Of a stretch of DNA of 64,000 nucleotides, positions 8,783 to 15,678 are shown piece after piece. Below the pieces are notes generated by a model. The model saw only the letters and a program-made list of their open reading frames with translations. It was not told the origin of the DNA and made no database searches. Position numbers and translations under genes: made by a program. The number at the start of each line of letters is the position of its first letter. The first letter of the stretch is position 1. Origin of the DNA: Roseiarcus sp037446355 (GTDB lineage: Bacteria; Pseudomonadota; Alphaproteobacteria; Rhizobiales; Beijerinckiaceae); contig JBBIIT010000001.1 in NCBI GenBank assembly GCA_037446355.1, forward strand, positions 1-64,000. The letters run 5' to 3'.

Positions 8783-10125
8783 TCGCCGAGATCGACGATC
8801 TGAAGCGGCTTGAGCTGGAAAACGCCAAGCTGCGCAAGATCAACAGCGCCTTGATGTCGCGCGTCGAGCGGGCGATGGACCAGCCCGTAAACGCCTTCAG
8901 CCTGTTCGAGGTCGCGATCGCGCTCGACAATCAGGTGCGTCGTCGCACCGCCGAGTTGCAGACCGCGTTGCGTTCGGTCGAGCGCACCAACGAAGCCTTG
9001 AAACAGGCCAAACAGCGCGCCGATCAGGCGAATTCGTTCAAGTCGACGTTCCTCGCCTTCGTCAGCCACGATCTGTTGCAGCCGTTGAACGCCGCGAAGC
9101 TCAGTCTCTCGACGTTGATGGAGCTGGAGACCCATCCGAGCAGCGCGCCGTTCGTGCGCCAGGTCGATATGGCCCTTACCGGGCTAGAAGACCTGATCCG
9201 AACTCTGCTCGACATCTCCAAACTCGACGCCGGCGTCATGCGGCCGGACGTGCAAAGTTTCGAGATCGAGGACGTTCTTGGACCGTTGCGAACGGAATTC
9301 GCGCCGCTAGCCGCTTCGCGCGGCCTGAAGCTGAAGATTCGCCGCTCGGACGCAATCATCCGTTCGGATCGTCTGATGATGCGGCGAATCCTGCAAAATT
9401 TGCTGACCAATGCGCTGCGTTACACGCGCAAGGGCGGCGTGCTGCTCGGTTGTCGCCGGCGCGGCGAGGCATTGCGAATTGAAGTCAGCGACACCGGCCC
9501 CGGCATCCCCGCGAACCGTCGCGAAGCTATATTCGAGCAGTTCCAGCGCGACGACGCTCACAACGCCGACCAAGGCGGTTTTGGTTTGGGGCTATCGATC
9601 GTCCGCCGCCTCGCGCTGGCGCTCGAGCATCCGCTCGATCTTGCCTCGAAAATCGACGCCGGCTCCACTTTCGCGCTGACCGCGCCGCTTGAAACGCAAC
9701 CGTTTGTCCGTTGCGCGCCGAGTTCGGCGAACTCCGGGCCCACAGTCTATGGCCTCGACGGCGCCGTCGTGCTGCTGGTCGAAAACGAGCCTTCGGTCGC
9801 CTCGGCGATGAAGGCGCTGCTCGAACGCTGGGGTTGTATAGTCTTGGTCGCGACGTCCGGGTACGAGGCCTGCGAGGGCTTGCGGGTGCGCGCCCTCAAG
9901 CCCAATCTCGTCGTGGCCGATCTCCATCTCGACAATGGCGAGCGTGGTTTCGATGCGGTCAATCGAATCCGCCGCGAAATCGACACACCGGTTCCCGCGT
10001 TCATCGTCACCGCCGATCATTCGGAGGCCGTCAGCGCGACGGCCTCCGCTTTCGGTTTCGAAATCCTGCGAAAGCCGATCAAGCCGGCCGAGTTGCGCTC
10101 GCTGATGGCCTATCTGCTCGCATGA
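8779..10125 (+). CDS. Hybrid histidine kinase with C-terminal receiver (NahK/ErcS'-like)
   Basis: A 448-residue soluble kinase with no membrane span. An N-terminal coiled coil (about 1-85) leads to the H-box FLAFVSHDLLQPLNAAKL with His97. The ATPase domain follows: N-box NLLTNALRYT, G-boxes DTGPGIP and GGFGLGLSI. The C-terminal receiver (about 330-448) has a phosphoacceptor Asp in LVVADLHL. It lacks a sensor domain of its own, which suggests that the coupled FIST protein (ATGA overlap) provides the signal. Kinases of this type occur with LuxR regulators at PQQ alcohol-dehydrogenase loci in pseudomonads (ErcS'). The likely partner is the LuxR regulator convergent to it. Confidence 0.88.
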   Translation: MIAEIDDLKRLELENAKLRKINSALMSRVERAMDQPVNAFSLFEVAIALDNQVRRRTAELQTALRSVERTNEALKQAKQRADQANSFKSTFLAFVSHDLLQPLNAAKLSLSTLMELETHPSSAPFVRQVDMALTGLEDLIRTLLDISKLDAGVMRPDVQSFEIEDVLGPLRTEFAPLAASRGLKLKIRRSDAIIRSDRLMMRRILQNLLTNALRYTRKGGVLLGCRRRGEALRIEVSDTGPGIPANRREAIFEQFQRDDAHNADQGGFGLGLSIVRRLALALEHPLDLASKIDAGSTFALTAPLETQPFVRCAPSSANSGPTVYGLDGAVVLLVENEPSVASAMKALLERWGCIVLVATSGYEACEGLRVRALKPNLVVADLHLDNGERGFDAVNRIRREIDTPVPAFIVTADHSEAVSATASAFGFEILRKPIKPAELRSLMAYLLA

Positions 10126-10159
10126 CTCGCTACCCCTGACGCCCGATCTCTTCGCGGCG

Positions 10160-10816
10160 TCAATGCTTTCCCAGGCTGGCGAAGTCGACCTTCGCCACTT
10201 CGATAACGGCCTTGGTGCGGGTGTAGACGTTGAGCTTGCGCAGGATTTCCGAAACATGCGCTTTGACTGTCGTCTCCGCCAGTTTCAGCTCGTAAGCGAT
10301 CTGCTTGTTCTGCAATCCCTCGCGAATCATTTCCAGCACAAGCAGTTGCTGCGGCGTAAGATCGCGCAGGCGCTTTAGGATCTGCCGTTTGTCGGTCTCC
10401 GTCGCGGTATCCGTGGCGAGAGGAAGATACTGTTTGGGAACATAGATGGAGCCGTTCAACACTTCGCCAATCGCGAATGCAAGTTCCTTGCGCGAAGTCG
10501 ACTTTGGCACATAGCCGGCGATCCCCAGCGAAATCGCCTCGCGCACCAGACCCGGCTCCTCGTGGCCGGAGACGACGATGACCGGCAGCTTGGGATAGGT
10601 CGTGCGGATTCGAATGAGACCGGAGAAATCGGTGGTGCCCGGCAGTGTAAGATCTAGCAGCGCGAGATCGAAATCCTGGTGCGCGGCGACGACATCGATC
10701 GCGCCTTCGATCGAGGTCGCCTCGAATATGTCCGCGTCGGCATGGACCATGCGCACCGCGCTTTGCAATGCTTCGCGGAACAGCGGATGGTCATCGACGA
10801 TGAGGAAACGGGTCAT
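10160..10816 (-). CDS. LuxR/NarL-type response regulator
   Basis: A 218-residue two-domain regulator starting at the ATG at 10816 (MTRFLIVDDHPLFREAL). The receiver has the acidic pair at the start, phosphoacceptor Asp55 in LALLDLTLPG and the Lys in AGYVPKSTS. The C-terminal LuxR helix-turn-helix has LTPQQLLVLEMIREGLQNKQIAYEL and TVKAHVSEILRKLNV. It resembles the ExaE/AgmR (EraR) family that controls quinoprotein alcohol dehydrogenases. A terminator separates it from the dehydrogenase gene upstream, so it has its own transcript. It ends 34 nt from the convergent hybrid kinase, a likely phosphodonor. The frame is open far upstream, but that part is antisense to nothing conserved and overlaps the dehydrogenase. 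Confidence 0.92.
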   Translation of the reverse strand: MTRFLIVDDHPLFREALQSAVRMVHADADIFEATSIEGAIDVVAAHQDFDLALLDLTLPGTTDFSGLIRIRTTYPKLPVIVVSGHEEPGLVREAISLGIAGYVPKSTSRKELAFAIGEVLNGSIYVPKQYLPLATDTATETDKRQILKRLRDLTPQQLLVLEMIREGLQNKQIAYELKLAETTVKAHVSEILRKLNVYTRTKAVIEVAKVDFASLGKH

Positions 10817-10862
10817 CCCGACTCTTTCTCGATCCTTGGGCGGTGCTGTCGTTTCATACAGG

Positions 10863-10891
10863 AAAAAGGCTCCGGGGCGAACCCCGGAGCC
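10863..10891 (-). terminator. Intrinsic terminator of the alcohol-dehydrogenase transcript
   Basis: A perfect 10-bp stem, GGCTCCGGGG paired with CCCCGGAGCC (10868-10891), closes a UUCG tetraloop when read on the minus strand. It is followed by a run of five T (plus-strand AAAAA, 10863-10867). It lies 12 nt after the dehydrogenase stop codon. This is a textbook rho-independent terminator, and it splits the dehydrogenase operon from the LuxR-type gene. Confidence 0.92.
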
Positions 10892-10902
10892 AAGTTGCGG
10901 CC

Positions 10903-12681
10903 TCAGTTGGAGGCCGTCTTCTGCGGGAGCTTGAAGACCCAGAACGCGCCGCCCTGGTTGATGTCCTTGACTTGTTTGGCGACGTCGCCGCCCCAAAGCG
11001 GAACCGCGCCGCCCCAGCCGGCCGCGACGCCGATCATCTCTTGACCGTCCTGCTCCCAAGCGATCGGGGGCGCGACGATTCCGGTGCCGACGTTGAACTG
11101 CCAGAGCTGTTCGCCGGTCTTGTCGTCGAACACCTTCAGAAAGCCTTCGGGCGTCCCGGTGACGACGAGACCGCCAGCGGTCGTCAGGACGCCGCCCCAC
11201 AGCGGCGCCTTGTTCTTGTATTCCCACTTGATCGAGCCGTCGGCCGGGTCGATCGCCTTGAGCGATCCGATATGGTCGTCGAAGATCGTGTGGATCGTGA
11301 ACCCGGCGCCGAGATACGCCGCGCCCTTCTTGTAGGCGACAGGCTCGTTGTGGATGTCCATACCCCACTCGTTGGAAGGCACATAGAAGAAGCCGGTGTT
11401 CTGCGAATAGGCCATCGGCATTTGATTCTTGCCGCCGAGGAACGACGGCACGGCGAACACTTCCTTGCCTTCCTTGCCTTCGGCGGACTTGGTGGGATCG
11501 CCCGGACGATCGTCGTCGTTGTAGATCGGCCGACCGTTGGCGTCGATGCCCTTGGCCCAGGTGATTTTGGACACAAACGGCGTGGCGTGCAGGAACTTCC
11601 CGTTCGTGCGGTCAAGCACATAGAAGAAGCCGTTGCGGTCCGCCGTGGCGCCGAGCTGCTCGGTCTTGCCGTCCTTCTTCACGTCATAGGAGACGAACTC
11701 GTTGACGCCGTCGAAGTCCCAGCCGTCATGCGGCGTGGTCTGGAAACCCCATTTGATTTCGCCATTCTCGGGATCGATCGCAATACGCGAAGCGGTCCAT
11801 TTGTTGTCGCCCAGACGCATCCACGAATTCCACGGCGCCGGGTTGCCGGTGCCAAAGAACGCCAGGTGCGTTTCGGGATCGTAGGTGCCGCCAAGCCATG
11901 GCGCGCCGCCGCCAAACTTATACATGTCGCCCGGCCAGGTCTCGTTGGCCTTTCCGGTCATCGTGGTTTCCTTGCCCTTGTAGGAGCCCATCAGGCCTTC
12001 AAGAACAGGGCGCGACCAAACCAGCTCGCCCGTCTCGGCGCTGCGCGCTTCGACGCGGCCGACGACGCCGAATTCGCCGCCGGACACGCCCGTGAGTATC
12101 AACGCTCCATTGGCCTTCGTCGGCACAACGAGCGGAGCGGCGGTCATGGAATAGCCGCCCTTGAAATCCTCGATTTCCTTTTTCCAGGCGACCTTGCCGG
12201 TCTTGGCGTGCAACGCGACGAGTTGCGCGTCGAGCGTGCCGAAATAGACCATGTCCTTGTAGAGCGCAGGTCCGCGGTTGACGACGTCGCAGCACGGCAG
12301 AATGCCTTCGGGAAGGCGCGCGTCATACTCCCAAATCTTTTCGCCGGTCTTTGCATCGATCGCATAGAGACGGCTGTACGAGCCGGTTACGTAGATGACG
12401 CCGTCATGCACCAGGGCCTGCGATTCCTGGCCGCGTTGCTTTTCGCCGCCGAACGAGAACGACCACGCCGGAACGAGGTTCTTGACGTTCGACTTGTTGA
12501 CCTCCTTGAGCGGACTGAACCGCTGGCCCTGCGTGCCGATTCCGGAAGTGAGCACTGAAGTCGGCGTTGCCGCGTCCTTCAGGATCATCTCGTCGGTCAC
12601 GTCGCCGGCCTGCGCCGAGCCCATGAGAGCGATCGCCAGCGCGAGCGCCGAAACTGCGCCAAATCCTATGCGTCCCAACAT
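10903..12681 (-). CDS. PQQ-dependent alcohol dehydrogenase with lanthanide signature (ExaF/PedH-like)
   Basis: A 592-residue quinoprotein precursor. The ATG at 12681 has GGAGG 7 nt upstream and begins a signal peptide ending near GSAQA/GD. The propeller shows the vicinal disulfide (C130-C131 in PCCDVVNRG), Glu203 in SGGEFG, Asn280 in GTGNPAPW and the catalytic Asp322 in HDGWDFDGVNE. Asp324, two residues later, is the extra aspartate that marks lanthanide-dependent enzymes (XoxF, ExaF, PedH); calcium enzymes such as MxaF have Ala there. Spacing and motifs (QRFSPLKEVNKSNVKNLVP, RGQESQ) look closer to ExaF/PedH than to XoxF. It would oxidise a primary alcohol in the periplasm and hand electrons to PedF. 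The true substrate is not readable. Confidence 0.92.
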   Translation of the reverse strand: MLGRIGFGAVSALALAIALMGSAQAGDVTDEMILKDAATPTSVLTSGIGTQGQRFSPLKEVNKSNVKNLVPAWSFSFGGEKQRGQESQALVHDGVIYVTGSYSRLYAIDAKTGEKIWEYDARLPEGILPCCDVVNRGPALYKDMVYFGTLDAQLVALHAKTGKVAWKKEIEDFKGGYSMTAAPLVVPTKANGALILTGVSGGEFGVVGRVEARSAETGELVWSRPVLEGLMGSYKGKETTMTGKANETWPGDMYKFGGGAPWLGGTYDPETHLAFFGTGNPAPWNSWMRLGDNKWTASRIAIDPENGEIKWGFQTTPHDGWDFDGVNEFVSYDVKKDGKTEQLGATADRNGFFYVLDRTNGKFLHATPFVSKITWAKGIDANGRPIYNDDDRPGDPTKSAEGKEGKEVFAVPSFLGGKNQMPMAYSQNTGFFYVPSNEWGMDIHNEPVAYKKGAAYLGAGFTIHTIFDDHIGSLKAIDPADGSIKWEYKNKAPLWGGVLTTAGGLVVTGTPEGFLKVFDDKTGEQLWQFNVGTGIVAPPIAWEQDGQEMIGVAAGWGGAVPLWGGDVAKQVKDINQGGAFWVFKLPQKTASN

Positions 12682-12812
12682 TGCGTTTCCTCCCATTACG
12701 GTCCCGCCCGCGGCGAGATCCTGCTTGCCACCCTTCCCGCGGCGGCGCGCCGCATTCAGCCGCGCGACGTCGTTCCCGGAACCGACGCGCGAGCGCCGGC
12801 CCGAATTCCTGT

Positions 12813-13685
12813 TCATTGCGCGACTTCGGGCTTGCGCCAGTCGACGCCGTATTTGGCAAAAATGCTCTGCACTTCGCCCGAGGCCTGCATTTGGCGCATC
12901 ACGCCATCGAGATAACCGCCGAGATCGCGTGAGTCGCTGCGCACCGCCAGCCCCAGGGGCCATTGCGAAACCATCGTCGTTTTCGGGTAGACGATCGCAA
13001 AGGCCCTCGCGCCCTTCCTGGCGAAGGCCTGCGCCGCCGACGCCTCGCCGTAGAAAGCGGCGACATCGCCATGTTCGAACCGATCCGCGGCGCTCTCTAG
13101 ACCGCGTTCGTGAACAACGTTGGGTACGAGCGCATGATCTTTGACGGAGATCAGGATCATATCGCCGAGCGTACCGTGCGCGACCGCAACCTTTTCGCGC
13201 GCGAACAGCGAAAGATCGAGCGCCTCTCCCGCCTTGGTCGGATCCACCACCATGGCGAGCCCGTCGATGTGATAGGGCCCCATGATCGCGACGCGGCTGT
13301 TGCCCGTCTCGATCCGCTTGTCGTAGGGCACATGCAGCATCACGTCGCCGGGCTGGGCGCCGAGCACGCTTCCGCGCCAAACGCCGTTGCGCAGATCGTC
13401 ATTGATGTCATCGTCCGCCCGCAGATTGAACAAATCGAGTCGGACGCCCAGCGACTTGGCCAGCGCCTCGGCAATTTCGACGTCGATGCCAAGATCACGC
13501 CCGCCCTCGGTCCACGAAAAGGGCTTGTAGTCCTGATAGACGGCGACGCGCAGCACGCCGCTTTGTTTGACCGCGTCCAGCGGGCGCGCCGAAGCTTCGG
13601 CCACGAAACCGAACGCGACGATGCTCAGCGCGACGCTAATCAGTCGCCATCGTAACGCGAATCGAGATAGGTGCGAATGGCCCAC
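12813..13685 (-). CDS. Quinoprotein dehydrogenase-associated periplasmic substrate-binding protein (XoxJ/MxaJ-like)
   Basis: A 290-residue periplasmic-binding-protein-like polypeptide (SBP family 3 fold). It has a signal-like hydrophobic stretch (LISVALSIVAFGFVAEA) and then LDAVKQSGVLRVAVYQDYKPFSW, a typical entry to the fold. DLGIDVEIAEALAKSLGV and GNSRVAIMGPYHIDG follow. I use a GTG start at 13685, which overlaps the cytochrome gene by 46 nt. A longer frame exists but runs through the cytochrome in another frame. The family sits next to PQQ dehydrogenases and is thought to assist their maturation or activation (MxaJ, XoxJ) rather than transport. It is placed between the dehydrogenase and pedF in one operon. 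Confidence 0.86.
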   Translation of the reverse strand: MGHSHLSRFALRWRLISVALSIVAFGFVAEASARPLDAVKQSGVLRVAVYQDYKPFSWTEGGRDLGIDVEIAEALAKSLGVRLDLFNLRADDDINDDLRNGVWRGSVLGAQPGDVMLHVPYDKRIETGNSRVAIMGPYHIDGLAMVVDPTKAGEALDLSLFAREKVAVAHGTLGDMILISVKDHALVPNVVHERGLESAADRFEHGDVAAFYGEASAAQAFARKGARAFAIVYPKTTMVSQWPLGLAVRSDSRDLGGYLDGVMRQMQASGEVQSIFAKYGVDWRKPEVAQ

Positions 13686-14065
13686 ATCGCCTCCTGACTG
13701 AGGATGCCCTCGAACGGCGGCATCTTGGTCATGCCGTTTTGAACGTAACCGTGACGAATCCGGTTGATGAACCAGGCGTCGCCCGCCTCGGCCTTGTCGA
13801 TGTAGCGAAGGTCGGGCGCGAGGCCGCCGGAAACGGCCTGCAGGCCATGACAGCGCGCGCAATTCTGATTGAACCCTGAGGCGCCGATCTTCAGCGCCAG
13901 CTCATTGCCGCGATAGGGATTGGTTGCGCGCCAATCCGAACCAAGCGAGTCTAGGCCGGTCGTGTCGACCGGCTGCGGCGTCACGTCCCCATGGGCGAGC
14001 GCATGTCCTGCCGTCGCCGCGATCGCCGCGATCAACGCCCATTTGATTGTTCGGCTGGCCCTCAT
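13640..14065 (-). CDS. pedF: Cytochrome c-550, PedF family
   Basis: A 141-residue exported cytochrome starting at ATG 14065, with a signal peptide (IKWALIAAIAATAGHALA). The mature part begins HGDVTPQPVDTTGL, the PedF family signature. It has one CxxCH site (NQNCARCHGL), GGLAPDLRYID, and the C-terminal MPPFEGILSQEAMWAIRTYLDS that supplies the Met ligand. PedF-type cytochromes accept electrons from PQQ ethanol dehydrogenases of the Exa/Ped type. It heads the operon with the binding protein and the dehydrogenase. The 586 nt before it, up to pqqA, should hold its promoter. Confidence 0.93.
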   Translation of the reverse strand: MRASRTIKWALIAAIAATAGHALAHGDVTPQPVDTTGLDSLGSDWRATNPYRGNELALKIGASGFNQNCARCHGLQAVSGGLAPDLRYIDKAEAGDAWFINRIRHGYVQNGMTKMPPFEGILSQEAMWAIRTYLDSRYDGD

Positions 14066-14651
14066 TGGCTCCACCCCAATTAATTCGCATTGAGGCGTTG
14101 GTAACGACGAGCCTTCAACACGGGTATTGTACTTTGGCGCCAGCGATCCGCGATCGTAGTTCGCATTTACTGCGACACGTGCAACGGGATCGCTGTTTGC
14201 AAGGAATTCAATGAAGGCGGCGACATCGAGACGATGGCTTAAATTGATCGGGATTGGCGGTACCGGCTCGCAACGGTCGCGACGGCTCGCGGCGCCTAAA
14301 CCCTCGGGGACGCCAACGGCGCGATAAATCCGCAGCCGTTGACGCTCGGCCATTTTGCTAGGCAAGCGGGCGGCACGAAGTTCGATCCGCGAATCGGCAT
14401 GTACGGCCATCGCGCTGCGAAGTCGGGCGCTCAATCTGCGGCGCACTCGGTCTTCGAGCGCGGCTCAAAGGAAGGCCTCCTCGCCGCGACGCCGTGGATA
14501 TTGTGAACCGAGGGAAGCCTCGACGATCCCGAGTTCGCGGCGGCCGATGCCGACAGACTGCGTTATCACGCACGAACCCAAACGCAATCACCCGCGTCGA
14601 CGACCCGAAGGGGTCGCCTCCGCAGGCGAAACGCTCGTCATCCCGTCGATT
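14066..14651 (-). promoter_or_regulatory. Intergenic region upstream of pedF; probable operon control region
   Basis: About 590 nt with no convincing gene on either strand. Short open frames here are Arg/Pro-rich and have no family features. It contains TCGCA-TTTAC-TGCGA, a perfect 5-bp dyad (14161-14175), about 95 nt before the pedF start. This could be an operator for the LuxR-type regulator. I could not identify a -35/-10 or -24/-12 promoter with confidence. Confidence 0.35.
14601..14629 (-). repeat. Two overlapping hairpins downstream of pqqA
   Basis: CGACCC-GAAG-GGGTCG (14601-14616) and TCGCCT-CCGC-AGGCGA (14614-14629) are both perfect 6-bp stems. They share the TCG at 14614-14616, so the full stems cannot form together. 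They lie 23 nt past the pqqA stop in its direction of transcription. They could terminate or attenuate the pqqA transcript, but there is no T-run. Confidence 0.4.
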
Positions 14652-14729
14652 TCAGCTCAGCGCGGGCGCGTAGCTGGTGACTTCCATGCCCAGGCATATT
14701 TCGGTGACTTCCGGCGTCGTCCAAGCCAT
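14652..14729 (-). CDS. pqqA: PQQ precursor peptide PqqA
   Basis: A 25-codon gene read directly on the minus strand: ATG at 14729, TGA ending at 14652, with GGGAGG about 6 nt upstream. The peptide begins MAWTTPEVTEICLGMEV and continues TSYAPALS. The Glu16-x-x-x-Tyr20 pair in GMEVTSY is the pair that PqqE cross-links to form the quinone cofactor; Trp3 and Glu10 are also conserved. Its position beside a PQQ dehydrogenase operon agrees. No pqqB, C, D or E is in the window, so this is either a detached or an extra copy of pqqA. Its upstream region is the 92-nt gap after the sirtuin. Confidence 0.93.
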   Translation of the reverse strand: MAWTTPEVTEICLGMEVTSYAPALS

Positions 14730-14821
14730 CAGAACCTCCCTTGCAATCCTGTCCGTTCGCCCGAGCTGCGGCTCCAGGCGATCAGGGTTCATATCGCGAC
14801 CTTGTTTCGCCACCTATAGTA

Positions 14822-15655
14822 CTAATGGGCGCCCGACCCATGCGATCTCAGCAGGAAGGCGAGCGCGTCCTCACAACTCGCCTCGACCTTGAGCGCGAGG
14901 AGGGGATCGGCGCGCGTCTTGCCAAGATTGACCGCGGCGATCGGCTTGCCCGCCTCCGCCGCCATGCGCACGAAGCGAAAGCCGGAATAGACCATCAGCG
15001 AGGAGCCAACGATCAGCATTGCGTCGGCGCGTTGCAGGCTCTGCGTCGCCGCCATGACCCGCTCGCCCGGAACGCCCTGACCGAAAAACACGACGTCGGG
15101 CTTCAGCACGCCCTCGCATTTACGGCATGTGGGAACGATGAAGGAGTCGAAATCCTCGGCGTCGAGATCCGCGTCGCCGTCGGGCGCGGCGAGCGCCGCG
15201 AGGTCCGCCCAGCCCGGATTGGCCGAATGGAGTCGCTCCTGAAGTTCCTCACGCGGCCGCGCCTCGCCGCAATTCACACAGCGCACCAGATCGACGCGGC
15301 CGTGAAGGTCAATGACGGAGCGACTGCCCGCCGCCTGATGCAGGCCGTCGACATTCTGGGTCAGCAAAGTTTCGCACCGGCCTTGCGCCTCGAGCCGCGC
15401 GAGGGCGCGGTGCGCATCGTTGGGCCGCGCCTCGCGGAATCCGCGCCAACCCACGAGGCTGCGCGCCCAATAGCGCCGCCGGGTCGCCTCCAGCGCCATG
15501 AACGCCTGATAGGTGACGGGCTGGCGCCTTTTCCATTGGCCATCGGCGTCGCGATAATCGGGTATCCCCGAGCCGGTGCTGCAACCCGCGCCTGTCAGCA
15601 CCAAAAGATTCCGGCTCCCCTCGAGGAATTCGCGCAGAAGGGTATCGTCGTTCAT
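14822..15655 (-). CDS. NAD-dependent protein deacylase (sirtuin, Sir2 family)
   Basis: A 277-residue sirtuin of the class II/bacterial type. The NAD-binding motif is LVLTGAGCSTGSGIPDYRD. The catalytic His is in DLHGRVDLVRC, preceded by LLTQNVDGLHQAAG. Two Cys pairs for structural zinc are present (CVNC and CRKC). VVFFGQGVP and GSSLMVYSGF complete the family pattern. It removes acyl groups from lysines using NAD. It follows hupT by 23 nt on the same strand, so it may share the tail of the hydrogenase regulatory transcript, and it lies just upstream of pqqA. A specific role in either system is not shown. Confidence 0.92.
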   Translation of the reverse strand: MNDDTLLREFLEGSRNLLVLTGAGCSTGSGIPDYRDADGQWKRRQPVTYQAFMALEATRRRYWARSLVGWRGFREARPNDAHRALARLEAQGRCETLLTQNVDGLHQAAGSRSVIDLHGRVDLVRCVNCGEARPREELQERLHSANPGWADLAALAAPDGDADLDAEDFDSFIVPTCRKCEGVLKPDVVFFGQGVPGERVMAATQSLQRADAMLIVGSSLMVYSGFRFVRMAAEAGKPIAAVNLGKTRADPLLALKVEASCEDALAFLLRSHGSGAH

Positions 15656-15678
15656 ACCTAGAGCCTACCGCGACGCGA

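Noticed and set aside
10843..12558. Long open frame on the plus strand opposite the PQQ alcohol dehydrogenase
   Set aside because: Mirror frame of a gene with complete catalytic motifs; its protein has no recognisable domain.
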